Virus record (IMG/VR): IMGVR_UViG_3300015371_000004
Span: 51,950-115,949 of that record
Direction: 5' to 3' (one strand)
Length of the DNA: 64,000 bases
Source of the DNA: a virus
This document shows positions 1 to 7,683 of this stretch, in pieces. A program made the translations under genes and the position numbers. The notes under the pieces are model-generated. The model made no database searches. It worked only from the letters and a program-made list of their open reading frames with translations, and was not told the origin of the DNA. Each line of letters starts with the position of its first letter. Position 1 is the stretch's first letter.

Positions 1-139
1 TGAGACGATGAGTTGAGGTTCGGTAAGGCCCGGGGGTCGCCTGCGGGGGCTCCCGGTGGACTCTCCCCCTGAATCCCCGCCAACTGGCCTTCCTTGAGAC
101 AGGCCGCCGAGAACGCCCGGCGGCCCCTGCCGTATCTAG
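1..139. other. left-edge non-coding stretch with a GC hairpin
   Basis: No gene is supported here. An exact 8-base inverted repeat (GGCCGCCG at 102-109, CGGCGGCC at 118-125, 8-base loop) lies just upstream of the ECF-like promoter at 140. No T-run follows it, so it is at best an atypical terminator for something left of the window, or an element of the promoter region. Confidence 0.4.
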
Positions 140-169
140 GGAACCTTTTTGCCGTATAATACGTCTAAA
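140..169 (+). promoter_or_regulatory. ECF-type promoter A (GGAAC-N17-CGTCTAAA)
   Basis: GGAAC at 140-144 is followed by exactly 17 bases and CGTCTAAA at 162-169. The same two blocks with the same spacer occur at four leftward sites (17598, 22046, 25367, 27315). GGAAC plus CGTC/TCTAA is the usual form of group IV (ECF) sigma promoters. It precedes the three-gene rightward operon, whose first ATG is at 187 behind GGAGG. A TATAAT at 155-160 lies inside the spacer of this copy only. Confidence 0.75.
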
Positions 170-186
170 TAGGTGGAGGGTTCCTG

Positions 187-546
187 ATGAAGATGCTGAC
201 GAAGGAACTGGCAAGCACGATTCCCCCGCTCTACACCAACGAGAACGTCACGGACCCCATGGTGGTCGCCAAGTACTTCACCCCATGGTCGAACTGGACG
301 TGGTACGTCACCGAGGGTGGCGCCCGCGTCGGCGAGAACGAGAACACGGTCCCGCTGAGCGAGGTCGCGAACCTCGACGCGGCCGACGTGCTCTTCTTCG
401 GCTACGTCGAGGGCCTTGAGAACGAGCTGGGCTACTTCAGCCTGAACGAGCTGAAGTCGGTGAGAGGCCCGATCGGCCTGAAGATCGAGCGCGACCTCTA
501 CTTCACCCCGGCGCCGCTTTCAACTTTCAAGAAGGAGCGCACATGA
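187..546 (+). CDS. DUF2958-family protein
   Basis: This 119-residue protein starts with a lysine-rich KMLTKELA segment. It then has the FFTPWSNWTWY-like block (here KYFTPWSNWTWY, about residues 29-40) and the GYFSLNEL and IERDLYF blocks that characterise the DUF2958 family. That family is small, common in phages and plasmids, and of unknown function. The length matches the family. The ATG at 187 has GGAGG upstream and follows ECF-type promoter A. Its TGA overlaps the next ATG (ATGA), so the two are probably translationally coupled. Confidence 0.8.
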   Translation: MKMLTKELASTIPPLYTNENVTDPMVVAKYFTPWSNWTWYVTEGGARVGENENTVPLSEVANLDAADVLFFGYVEGLENELGYFSLNELKSVRGPIGLKIERDLYFTPAPLSTFKKERT

Positions 547-677
547 CCGTCTACGTCGTCAGCAACGATCTCAACGCGGTCGCGGTGTTCTCGACGTTCG
601 AGGCCGCCTCGCGATACGCAGAGCCCCGCGGGCTGCAAATCACGATCTTCGAGGTCGACGAGAAGGAGCGCACATGA
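543..677 (+). CDS. 44-residue hypothetical protein
   Basis: A small gene coding for MTVYVVSNDLNAVAVF and so on, 44 residues. Its ATG overlaps the stop of the DUF2958 gene and its TGA overlaps the next ATG (both ATGA). The alternating hydrophobic pattern and the ending ITIFEVDEKERT suggest a compact beta-alpha fold, but no family is recognised. The ending KERT is also the ending of the upstream protein, because both stop codons are read through an AAGGAGCGCACATGA segment that also supplies the ribosome binding site for the next gene. Confidence 0.65.
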   Translation: MTVYVVSNDLNAVAVFSTFEAASRYAEPRGLQITIFEVDEKERT

Positions 678-883
678 GAATCTACACGTCAGCCAATGAC
701 CCGCTCGACTTCTGCAAGCGCCACACCCCGTCCGAAAAGACCGCGGAGAAGCGGTACGGCAACGTCGGGGATGGCCCGGATGGCCGCGGCAATTGCTTCG
801 CCTACGACGCCGAGCACCCCGACTATGATGGCGAGCACAAGTGCCGGTCGTGCGGGCGCGTGCTCGATGAGACTGACAGCTAG
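674..883 (+). CDS. small zinc-finger-like protein
   Basis: A 69-residue protein with four cysteines (C14, C41, and a C-terminal CRSC pair), compatible with a small zinc-binding fold. It is the last gene of the short rightward operon. Its TAG stop is embedded in CTAG (880-883), which is also the stop of the leftward gene arriving from the right, so the two operons meet with a four-base overlap and no space for a terminator. Function unknown. Confidence 0.6.
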   Translation: MRIYTSANDPLDFCKRHTPSEKTAEKRYGNVGDGPDGRGNCFAYDAEHPDYDGEHKCRSCGRVLDETDS

Positions 884-1047
884 TTGTCGGGCGGGAAGTC
901 CGGCGAGACCTTGACCCAGCCCTGCTGACCCAGCTTCTGATCGCGCCACTCGCGCAGCGTCACCGTCTTGGTCTCACCCGTCTCCGGGTTCTGGGCTTCG
1001 TACGACTGTTCTTTCTCGTCGGTCGGTTCCTTCGCAGGATCGGGCAT
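880..1047 (-). CDS. 55-residue acidic hypothetical protein
   Basis: MPDPAKEPTDEKEQSYEAQ and onwards, 55 residues, charged, with a predicted strand-turn-helix (ETGETKTVTLREWRDQ). The ATG overlaps the stop of the zeta-like kinase gene (ATGA), so it is co-translated as the last gene of the long leftward operon. No family recognised. Confidence 0.55.
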   Translation of the reverse strand: MPDPAKEPTDEKEQSYEAQNPETGETKTVTLREWRDQKLGQQGWVKVSPDFPPDN

Positions 1048-2162
1048 CAGATTCCTCCGCTGGAGAGCATACTGCCCCGGCGCTGAAAACGCCGCTGGAA
1101 ATTTTCGGCGTAGCGCTGGGCCGCCACGACTTCTCGATACGACCCGGGCTCGTCCGCCCGCCAGTACACCTCGTCGAGCGCCGTGAACCCCCAGACGTGC
1201 GGCGGCGCGACCTCGGTCAGCTTCCCGTGCCGGTTGAGCACGGTCGCCTTGGCGCCGCGGTTGTCGACGACGACGTACGCGTCGAACAGGTGCTTGACCT
1301 TCTCGAACGTCCGCCGCGGGCGCGTCCCGTACTGCTTGTCGTAGTTGGATTTGATGTAGCCGATCGGCACGTACCGGCCCTTGCCGGTCTCGGCCCGCTG
1401 CTTCATGTAGCGCTGGAGCGACCGGGAGACGGACGTGTTGATGTCGACGTCGGTGAAGCGCGCCTCCACCCGGTAGCCTGCCTGCTTGAGCGACTTGATC
1501 CGGCCCATGGCGCCGCCGCCGTAGCGCGCGGTCTCATAGTCGACGCCGCCCAGATCCTTCATGGTCGAATCGAGCACCATGTTGTACTTGTTCGCCCGGC
1601 CGATCTCGATCAGCCGATCGACGATGTCGTTCGACTCGTCGTGGAGGACGCTGGCGTTGCTGCCCGTCCACTCGGGGAAAAGCGTCTTGATGTCGTCGGA
1701 ATTGATGGCCAGCTTGTTCGAGTAGTCGAGGCCCGCCGCGGCCGTCGTCTTCCCCGAGGCCGTCATCCCGGACATCATCACGGCCACCGGATGCTGCTGG
1801 GGTTCGAGGGGGTTGGTGCGCGGCTTCCAGCCTGCCTTGGTGACCTCGTGGGTCAGCACCTTCTGAATGATCTCGTCGTGGAGCTTCTGGCGCTCGGTCG
1901 TGTACTCACCGGTCTTCTCGTCGAAGTACTTCGACTTGGTCCCGCGAGGGCCCCACTCGGCGAGCATCTTCCGGTTGGCCAGCTCGGCCTGCGCGATCTC
2001 CTTGGCGTACTTGGTCTCTTCCGGCGTGTCGGCGCTCTTGCGGACCTGCGCTTCGAGGTCGGTCGCGTGGCCCGGCTCGCAGTCGCCGACGCCTTTGTCG
2101 GCAAACTTCCCATCACGTGGATCGTGACAGGGGTTGAATTCGCTGAGGGGAACGAGGTGCAT
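1047..2162 (-). CDS. zeta-toxin-like kinase with N-terminal NPCHDP tag
   Basis: This 371-residue protein has a P-loop GMTASGKTT (about 132-140), an NSDDIKTLFPEW segment (about 154-165) and LHDES (about 173). This is the layout of zeta toxin / polynucleotide-kinase-like P-loop kinases, some of which phosphorylate UDP-activated sugars or nucleotides. Residues 9-22 (FNPCHDPRDGKFAD) match a short motif also present in three other window proteins (2167, 3248, 22287). It shares the YTTERQKLHDEI helix and kinase layout with the protein at 22287-23378, so the two look like paralogues. No epsilon-type antitoxin gene is seen next to it. It lies four bases after the preceding gene, in the terminase-side cluster. 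Substrate and timing of action are unknown. Confidence 0.7.
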   Translation of the reverse strand: MHLVPLSEFNPCHDPRDGKFADKGVGDCEPGHATDLEAQVRKSADTPEETKYAKEIAQAELANRKMLAEWGPRGTKSKYFDEKTGEYTTERQKLHDEIIQKVLTHEVTKAGWKPRTNPLEPQQHPVAVMMSGMTASGKTTAAAGLDYSNKLAINSDDIKTLFPEWTGSNASVLHDESNDIVDRLIEIGRANKYNMVLDSTMKDLGGVDYETARYGGGAMGRIKSLKQAGYRVEARFTDVDINTSVSRSLQRYMKQRAETGKGRYVPIGYIKSNYDKQYGTRPRRTFEKVKHLFDAYVVVDNRGAKATVLNRHGKLTEVAPPHVWGFTALDEVYWRADEPGSYREVVAAQRYAENFQRRFQRRGSMLSSGGI

Positions 2163-2166
2163 CTCG

Positions 2167-3231
2167 TCAGGGGTTCCAGCGGAACACGGCCGGATTTTTT
2201 CGGAACTCCGCTCGACGGCGCTGCTCTTTCCGCACCTTCGATGGCACCGCAGCCCACCGCTTGGCCTGCTCAGGCGTATCGAACTTCTTCAGCACACCAT
2301 CCGCGTCTCTGACCTCCCACGGCCGTCTGGGCACGGGTGCCCACTGCAGCATCAGGCCGCCATTGTCTAGGCTGGGCAATCCGTCAAACCGACCAAAGCG
2401 CTCACGCGGCAGGTCCGTCCGCTCCGGCTCCTCACGTGGCTGCTTCCGTCGGCGCCTGAAGTTCTCGCGCGGCAGGTCAGTACGCGCTCCGGGGTCTGGG
2501 TTCATCAACGCCCGGGACAAGCGAGCCTTCGGCTGGTCAGGCTTCACGATCTCCGCCCTCGCATAGTCGCTATCGTTGATCGACGCGAACCTGACGATGA
2601 ACCCGGGCCGGTCGTACTTGCTGGCCTTCCGAATCGCGACGTCGTGGCCCGTCTGATTGGCACGTGCACGCGCCGCGGATGCCGCGTCATGGTAGCTGTC
2701 GAAATGTTCCCTCCCGGGCTGGTCGCCCCCACCCGTCGAGCAGAACTGCCCACCATCCGGCGACCCACCCGGCTTGTGGCAATCGTTGGCCTCGGCTACC
2801 TTCGCGGCGCCCGGGGCGACGACGGACATGAACGGATCCTTCTTCACGACGTCGATCGCCTGCTGCCGGACCTGCGTGAGCGCCGCCAGCCGCACCGACT
2901 CCTCGTTCCGGCCATGCATGACCCGGAGCGCCTGCAGCCGGTCCAGCTCCCGGCGCTGGGTGGCCACGAGGTCGTCCACGTTCATGCGGCCACTCTTGAC
3001 CAGATCGACGATGTCCCGGACGGCCGAATCAATGGGGCCCGGCTCGCGCCGTTCGAGGAGGGCCGTCCTCTTCTGGGCCTCCCGGTCCATGGCACAGCGA
3101 GCCATCGCCAAGGCGGCCGAGCCCGAGGGCCGCTTCTCCCGGCAGGGGCGGTCATCGGCCTGCTTCTGCAGCCACGAGTTCGAGGCGGCCGTGTTCGAGC
3201 CTTTGAGTGCTGCGACGTGGATGCGGCTCAT
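2167..3231 (-). CDS. hypothetical terminase-side protein with internal CHKPGG motif
   Basis: This 354-residue protein starts at the ATG at 3231, seven bases after a GGGGTAATAC box. The N-terminal half is helical and charged. At about residue 149 there is NDCHKPGG...DGGQFCS, the same motif type found at the N-termini of the neighbours at 1047 and 3248. The C-terminal third is basic and carries a doubled TDLPRE segment (RTDLPRENF and RTDLPRERF). Such motifs are typical of phage head-associated proteins of unknown function, but no capsid or protease fold is recognised. Confidence 0.55.
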   Translation of the reverse strand: MSRIHVAALKGSNTAASNSWLQKQADDRPCREKRPSGSAALAMARCAMDREAQKRTALLERREPGPIDSAVRDIVDLVKSGRMNVDDLVATQRRELDRLQALRVMHGRNEESVRLAALTQVRQQAIDVVKKDPFMSVVAPGAAKVAEANDCHKPGGSPDGGQFCSTGGGDQPGREHFDSYHDAASAARARANQTGHDVAIRKASKYDRPGFIVRFASINDSDYARAEIVKPDQPKARLSRALMNPDPGARTDLPRENFRRRRKQPREEPERTDLPRERFGRFDGLPSLDNGGLMLQWAPVPRRPWEVRDADGVLKKFDTPEQAKRWAAVPSKVRKEQRRRAEFRKNPAVFRWNP

Positions 3232-3238
3232 GTTTGGT

Positions 3239-3248
3239 GTATTACCCC
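3239..3248 (-). promoter_or_regulatory. GGGGTAATAC promoter-like box
   Basis: GGGGTAATAC reads leftward, with seven bases between its last base and the ATG at 3231. It is a member of the GGGGTA-NN-AC family seen at about sixteen intergenic positions. The spacing would give an almost leaderless transcript if TAATAC is a -10 element. Confidence 0.6.
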
Positions 3249-3757
3249 TAGTCCGAGGGCCACGGGGCACGCTCAAGTTCGTATTCTTCCCGGTCTCGCT
3301 CCAGACGCGACCGATGGATCCCCCGCCGATAGCTGGCTTTCGTCTTCCCGCTCCAGCGCCGATTCCGGTGTTCCGCGCGCGCCTGTTGGCGGTACTTGTC
3401 GAGCAGGTCCTTGCTCATCGGCTTCTCAGGCGTGCCGCGAGCCATCGCGTCCAGCGCTTCTGGAGACATCCCTTTGAGGGCCCTAATTCCATGCCGCTGA
3501 AGCGCGGCCAGCTGGGCCTTCAGGTCCGCGTAGATTTCCTGCTGATTTTGCTGCTTGCGCGCGGCCTGCCGCGCCATCTTCTCAGCCCTCCGCTGCTGAT
3601 GGGCAGCGCCGCGCTGCTGGCGCGCCGCGCGCGCCCGGTCCACCGCGCTCATCCCGGTCGACGCGCAGAACTGCCCGCCGCCCGGCCCGGACGGATTATG
3701 GCAGGGGTTGGCTTCGCTGAACGGACGTCCCTCGCTGGCGGGCCATAGTTCCCACAT
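3248..3757 (-). CDS. basic helical protein with N-terminal NPCHNPSGPGGGQFC tag
   Basis: About 169 residues. Of two nearby ATGs (3763 and 3757), the one at 3757 has better spacing from GAGAGG. NPCHNPSGPGGGQFC lies at about residues 16-30. The rest is rich in Arg, Gln, Ala and Lys and predicted helical (RARAARQQRGAAHQQRRAEK). It lies between the terminase ATPase gene and the gene at 2167. It could be a small virion or scaffold-like protein. No family recognised. Confidence 0.55.
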   Translation of the reverse strand: MWELWPASEGRPFSEANPCHNPSGPGGGQFCASTGMSAVDRARAARQQRGAAHQQRRAEKMARQAARKQQNQQEIYADLKAQLAALQRHGIRALKGMSPEALDAMARGTPEKPMSKDLLDKYRQQARAEHRNRRWSGKTKASYRRGIHRSRLERDREEYELERAPWPSD

Positions 3758-3777
3758 ACTCATCCCTCTCGACAAGC

Positions 3778-4656
3778 TCAGTACGTCTCCCCCGGAGGTG
3801 GGGGGTCGAGCGGCCGATGCCGAATTCGCACCCCACGCCGCTTCACGTCGTCCACCCGCTGGCAGACGAAGTCAGTCGTGTCCCGGATGGTCGAGGTCAC
3901 GAGGAGCTTGTAGGCCCCCGGAAACCGCGTCGTCAGGGACTTCATCAAGCCCGTGTGGATCCCCGGCGCCAAGTCCGTCTCGCCCGCCAGCATGAAGGCG
4001 GCCTCGTCCATGACCCCCATCATCGTGTGATACCCAAAGACGGCCGTCGAGATACTCGACACCGAGAGCCCATAGATCCGCTTGGGGAAGCGGGCCTTGC
4101 GCGCCCCCGCCTTGAATCCCCGGCCGACAAACCATGGCGAGTGCTCGACGCGCGCCTTGAACTCGGTGAAGACGACGTCCGAGGCCTGATCCTTCGAGGA
4201 CGAAGCGTTCAAGACCGCAATGCGCGAATTCGGGCCCAGCATGTAGAAGAGGTCCGCCCGCCTGAGGCAGACGAGCTTGTAGATCGTCCGGGCCATGGCG
4301 CAGCCCGCGATGAAGCCCTTGCCAGAGCCCGAGCCCGCCAAGATGTCGACCTCCCGGACCTGCGGCAGGTCGAAGTAGATCATCAGGTCGACCTTGTCCT
4401 GATTGACCAGCCCTTTGAGGTTCAGGTACTTGGCGCCGAGCATGAACTCCTCGACGTCGACCGGGATCTCGTCGTAGATGAGTTCGTAGACGGCTTCGAG
4501 GCCGGAGAGGTCCCCGGCCTGCGCGCGCTTGAGCAGCCGGTAGATCGCGGTGCGATCCGAGGGCGTCAGCCGCCGGATCTCGTCGAAGGCGTCGAAGCGC
4601 TCCTCTTCAGTCGCGTCCGGCGGGAGAGTCGGGGTCGGATTGAGGGATCTTGGCAT
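3778..4656 (-). CDS. terL: terminase large subunit, ATPase domain only
   Basis: This 292-residue protein has the terminase motor layout: Walker A GSGSGKG (about 108-114), Walker B GVMDEA (about 214-219) and the coupling motif LLVTST (about 251-256). It packages DNA into proheads. The usual large subunit continues for another 150-250 residues as an RNase H-like nuclease. Here the frame ends at RPLDPPPPGETY and the next gene is unrelated, so the nuclease is absent, encoded elsewhere, or separated by a break. The start overlaps the preceding gene by 50 bases. Confidence 0.8.
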   Translation of the reverse strand: MPRSLNPTPTLPPDATEEERFDAFDEIRRLTPSDRTAIYRLLKRAQAGDLSGLEAVYELIYDEIPVDVEEFMLGAKYLNLKGLVNQDKVDLMIYFDLPQVREVDILAGSGSGKGFIAGCAMARTIYKLVCLRRADLFYMLGPNSRIAVLNASSSKDQASDVVFTEFKARVEHSPWFVGRGFKAGARKARFPKRIYGLSVSSISTAVFGYHTMMGVMDEAAFMLAGETDLAPGIHTGLMKSLTTRFPGAYKLLVTSTIRDTTDFVCQRVDDVKRRGVRIRHRPLDPPPPGETY

Positions 4657-5080
4657 CGGCCTGCGTGCGGGTGAACATCTCGATCACAGCCCGGGCACCC
4701 TGCACGGAGACCCCGGCTTCCTGCAGCTTCTCGGCCGCCGTCCGCGCGCGCTCGGCCTCAGCCTGATCCACGTCCTCGTCGAAGTCGACGTTCTTGGCCA
4801 TGCGCGAGAGGAGCGACATCTCGTTGTAGATTTTCGGGTCGACCTTGCCTTCGGCCCGCTCTCTGAGCACCATCACGGCCACCCGCCACCGCTGCACGTT
4901 GAAGGTCAGCCACGGGATCTTGGCAGGCGCGCCGGTCGTCAAGAGACCGAGCGCCTTGTCCATCTCGGCTTCGGCCTCCTGCAGCTTGCGCGACCCCTCC
5001 TCGTCAGAGGGTGGCGTAAGCGCCGACTCGTTCGCGTGCGGGAGATCCCGCTCGACGACGGTCGCAATGGACTCGCTCAT
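4607..5080 (-). CDS. hypothetical protein upstream of terL (small terminase candidate)
   Basis: A 157-residue acidic, mostly helical protein placed directly before the terminase ATPase and overlapping it by 50 bases. That is the position of terminase small subunits. The central KIPWLTFNVQRWRVAVMVLRE block is the most ordered-looking part. No helix-turn-helix is obvious, so the small-subunit role is inferred from position only. Its start also lies inside the end of the sigma region 4 gene (77-base overlap). Confidence 0.55.
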   Translation of the reverse strand: MSESIATVVERDLPHANESALTPPSDEEGSRKLQEAEAEMDKALGLLTTGAPAKIPWLTFNVQRWRVAVMVLRERAEGKVDPKIYNEMSLLSRMAKNVDFDEDVDQAEAERARTAAEKLQEAGVSVQGARAVIEMFTRTQADAKIPQSDPDSPAGRD

Positions 5081-5639
5081 GTTTGGGTACCGGAACTTCG
5101 CACAAAATGGATCGGTGGGTCAACAGCCGCGCCAGCATCTCGGCGTAGCGCTTGGCGATCCGGCTCTCACTGGCGGCAAAGTACGTGGCGGCCTGCGCCA
5201 GATGCTGCCGGACCCGTGGCGACGGCAGCCCGACCCGCTTGGCCGTCTCGGCCTGCGAGGACGTCTGCGAGAACTCCGCCAGAATCTGGGGCATGTGCTC
5301 GGGCGCATCCGGCCAGACCCGGCCCAGATCTCGCCGGACCTCCCAGATCATGAGTCTCGGATGGTCAAGGAGAAACGCTAGCCGCTCGCAGGCGCGCTGC
5401 ATGCGATGGCTGACGGCTTGCTGGGTGAGGTGCAGGGCCTCCCCAATTTGGTCCTGATTTTTTCCGGCGAAGAAATGCAGCTCGATGACGTCACGCTCGA
5501 CTGGCGGGATGGTCTTGAGCAGGCGGCGGACTTGGAGGAGGCGCTCCGGGTTGTGCTCGTCGGCAGGCCGCACAAACTCGATCCATGACCGCAGGTGGAA
5601 GGTCTCGGGATCGATGTCGGTGAGGCTCAGCTCGCGCAT
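5004..5639 (-). CDS. sigma-70 region 4-like protein
   Basis: A 211-residue protein starting at the ATG at 5639, four bases after the preceding stop. Residues about 40-85 (IPPVERDVIELHFFAGKNQD, then QIGEALHLTQQAVSHRM) form a typical sigma region 4 helix-turn-helix, the part that reads the -35 element. A second possible helix-turn-helix follows at about 125-145 (SSQAETAKRVGLPSPRV). No region 2 is present. The region 2 protein is encoded at 17079-17579, so together they resemble a two-subunit sigma. The last 25 residues overlap the next gene in another frame. Confidence 0.7.
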   Translation of the reverse strand: MRELSLTDIDPETFHLRSWIEFVRPADEHNPERLLQVRRLLKTIPPVERDVIELHFFAGKNQDQIGEALHLTQQAVSHRMQRACERLAFLLDHPRLMIWEVRRDLGRVWPDAPEHMPQILAEFSQTSSQAETAKRVGLPSPRVRQHLAQAATYFAASESRIAKRYAEMLARLLTHRSILCEVPVPKHERVHCDRRRAGSPARERVGAYATL

Positions 5640-5643
5640 CGGC

Positions 5644-5838
5644 TCACTGAATCGGGAGATGCTGGAGGAGCCACCACCCGTTTTCGGGTAGCTCGGGATG
5701 CTGCTTGAGGTGACGCTCAAGAAGATAGAAGCCAAGGTTCTTGGCCGCGCAGGGCGTTTCCCCTATCGTCTCGAACATCAGCTGCTGTCCCGTCCCCTCC
5801 GTGAAGATCGTTTGGTACTTCCGGACCGGTCGACTCAC
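5644..5838 (-). CDS. 64-residue hypothetical protein
   Basis: Begins at a GTG that overlaps the stop of the NusG-like gene (GTGA) and ends four bases before the sigma region 4 gene, so it is translated with both. Sequence features are a central CAAKNLGFYLLERHLKQHP helix and a tryptophan pair near the end. No family recognised. Its position between two transcription factors hints at a transcription role, but nothing in the sequence proves it. Confidence 0.55.
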   Translation of the reverse strand: MSRPVRKYQTIFTEGTGQQLMFETIGETPCAAKNLGFYLLERHLKQHPELPENGWWLLQHLPIQ

Positions 5839-6329
5839 ACCCGCTCCAGCTCGTACAACGCCGCTCGTACCGAGATGTGCCTAGAGTGTAACCGAATTTG
5901 GACATCGGCACGATTTTGCCGTTTGTCGACCCGCTGCACCTTCCCGGTCATGCCCGTCCATGCCCCCAAGAGGAGGCGCACTTTCGAGCCCCGCCGGAGG
6001 AGCCGCGGACGCACCGACCGCCGGACGTCCTTCATCTGGGTCGGCGACAGCCGTTCGAAGGCCTGCCCGTCCGAGGTTCGTACAAGTTTGTCCACAAAAC
6101 GCGACCGCTCGACGCGCTGCACGTGCGCGTCCGGGCTCACCTCAAGGAAGGCGTAGCCCCCGTAGGCGTGGGCCCATGCGATGGTACCGGTGCAAGTTTC
6201 CGCAGGAAAGAAGACGCGAACGCCCGGCAGGTACCGGGCGAAGTCTCTCTGGATGTCAGCCGTGGGGACGTCGGACACCGTGTCCGCCAGCATTGCAATC
6301 ACCCACTCGCTGGCCGCACGCTTTGCCAC
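5835..6329 (-). CDS. NusG-like protein (NGN plus KOW)
   Basis: This 164-residue protein has the two-domain layout of NusG. The N-terminal part (WVIAMLADTVSDVPTADIQR ... VRVFFPAET ... GGYAFLEVSP ... VERSRFVDKLV) fits an NGN domain. The last 55 residues (GSKVRLLLGAWTGMTGKVQR and so on) fit a KOW domain. NusG-family proteins bind RNA polymerase and affect pausing and termination, and several phages use such factors for antitermination. It starts at a GTG at 6329. The neighbouring sigma region 4 gene fits a phage transcription-takeover block. Identity is from pattern and length only. Confidence 0.65.
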   Translation of the reverse strand: MAKRAASEWVIAMLADTVSDVPTADIQRDFARYLPGVRVFFPAETCTGTIAWAHAYGGYAFLEVSPDAHVQRVERSRFVDKLVRTSDGQAFERLSPTQMKDVRRSVRPRLLRRGSKVRLLLGAWTGMTGKVQRVDKRQNRADVQIRLHSRHISVRAALYELERV

Positions 6330-6356
6330 TCTGAGGCGAGGACTTTACCACAACCG

Positions 6357-7079
6357 CTAGTGGGTCCCCTGCACAACATGCCTACTCAGAAGGTCAGTCA
6401 GGACGTTCGTCTGCCCGATTTGCAGCAGGGCGCCTGCATCTTTGGCGGGATACACCGGGGCGGATACCACGAACCCCTCGAAGGTTCCCATCTGCTGGAG
6501 CTTGAAGGCCGCGGCCCGACCGGGGAGGTCCGTGTCGAGGAGCGCCACCACCAGCTTGGCGTACCGACCAAGGAAGCGCCGCATGGGTCCCGCCACATTG
6601 GCGGTCAGGTTGGCGATCACGTCCGGCGCGCCCGCCGCGCGCACCCCGAAGTAGTCGAAGACGCCCTCCACCAAGACGACGCGCTGGCTCAGCCAGACAG
6701 CCGGGAGGGCTTCGTGCATGCCGAAGGCCCGCGGGTGGGCGCGGCTGACTTGGAAATCCGAATAGGCGTTCTGGCCTGCTTCGAGCTGGTCCGGAAGGAG
6801 CCTGACCTGAAACCCCGTCACACTGCCCATCGGATCCTTCAAGGGGAAGACGAGCCCGCCCCAGACCGGCCAGTGCTTGGTGGCCCACCCCAGAAAGGCC
6901 TTCGTGCCCACCGTGATCGGAGACAGGACCCCCACGTCATGGGCGGCAGCCACCTCCAGCGGGACCCCGCGCCCTTCGAGATAGGCGCGCGCGGCGCTCG
7001 CGTCGGGCGCCGACTGCAGGGCGTCAGAGGACCGTTTGACTAGCTCGCGGGTCCACGGACTTGAAGACGGTTCCGCCAT
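6357..7079 (-). CDS. DNA primase TOPRIM half (DnaG catalytic domain)
   Basis: This 240-residue protein matches the RNA-polymerase domain of DnaG. A toprim-N block with YLEGRGVPLEVA, GLVFPLKDPMGSVTGFQVR and similar is followed by TOPRIM motifs VVLVEGVFDYFG (catalytic Glu) and LLDTDLPGRA (DTD metal site). It makes RNA primers at the fork. The zinc-binding domain is missing and is instead encoded as a separate protein at 43726-44244 on the other strand. The gene start overlaps the end of the upstream SbcC C-half gene by 56 bases. Confidence 0.75.
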   Translation of the reverse strand: MAEPSSSPWTRELVKRSSDALQSAPDASAARAYLEGRGVPLEVAAAHDVGVLSPITVGTKAFLGWATKHWPVWGGLVFPLKDPMGSVTGFQVRLLPDQLEAGQNAYSDFQVSRAHPRAFGMHEALPAVWLSQRVVLVEGVFDYFGVRAAGAPDVIANLTANVAGPMRRFLGRYAKLVVALLDTDLPGRAAAFKLQQMGTFEGFVVSAPVYPAKDAGALLQIGQTNVLTDLLSRHVVQGTH

Positions 7080-7683
7080 GCAGGGACTCCTCGGCTTGGT
7101 AGGCCCGGTCAGCGTGGGCCAAAAATTCAGGGAGCTGGGTGACCATCAGGATCTGGAGCTTGAGCGACCGGCTCAGATCCTTGAGGAGCGCCCCGACACG
7201 GGAGAGGTAGCTGCCGTCCATCGAGACCATCGAGAACGGCTCGTCGAGCAGGATGAGCGGGGCCAGCCCCATCCGGCTGACCACGACCACCCGGAGAATG
7301 AAGGCCACCACAGACGCCGGGCCACCGCCGAAGGCATCGACGATCGGCTCGTCCACGTCTTCATGCCCGGGGCGATGGTGCACCAGATGCGGCTCCAGCC
7401 ACGGCTGGCGGAACTTCGTCTGGATGTCGAACCGGAACGTGAGGTCCTGATCGGGGAAGACGGTCTTCAGTCCGTAGGTGACCAGCCGCTCGACCTTGCC
7501 GACCGACTCGGCGCTCATGGTCTGGAGCAGCTTGTCGAGCGTGGCCTGCGTGACGGTCAGGAGCGTCGACTCCTGCTCGCCGCGGTCAACTTCGGCGGTG
7601 AGGGACGCGACGCGCTGCTGCTGTCCGCCGACGAGGCCGACGAGCCGTTCGGTTTGCTGGACGAGTTCGGGTAGGGTTTGCAT
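7024..7683 (-). CDS. SbcC/Rad50 C-terminal ATPase half
   Basis: A 219-residue protein starting at the ATG at 7683 (a TTG at 7701 is possible). It has a short coiled coil (about 1-50), then the ABC/SMC signature region (AFGGGPASVVAFILRVVVV, about 118-136) and Walker B with D-loop (LILLDEPFSMVS). It lacks Walker A, which is found in the separate N-half at 10343-11545. Together with SbcD (9339-10346) they would form an Mre11-Rad50-like DNA end-processing nuclease. Known Rad50/SbcC is a single chain of about 900-1000 residues; both halves here are short. Confidence 0.72.
   Translation of the reverse strand: MQTLPELVQQTERLVGLVGGQQQRVASLTAEVDRGEQESTLLTVTQATLDKLLQTMSAESVGKVERLVTYGLKTVFPDQDLTFRFDIQTKFRQPWLEPHLVHHRPGHEDVDEPIVDAFGGGPASVVAFILRVVVVSRMGLAPLILLDEPFSMVSMDGSYLSRVGALLKDLSRSLKLQILMVTQLPEFLAHADRAYQAEESLHGGTVFKSVDPRASQTVL

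Noticed and set aside
155-160. TATAAT in promoter A as a normal -10 box
   Set aside because: It is not present in the other four copies, has no -35 partner at 17 bases, and the conserved CGTCTAAA lies downstream. A secondary role is possible.
1197-2312. Long open frames antisense to real genes (e.g. 1197-2312 +, 5898-7043 +, 11838-12869 +, 44408-45673 -)
   Set aside because: They mirror strongly supported genes, are Arg/Ala/Gly/Leu-rich as expected from GC-rich shadow frames, and contain no motifs.
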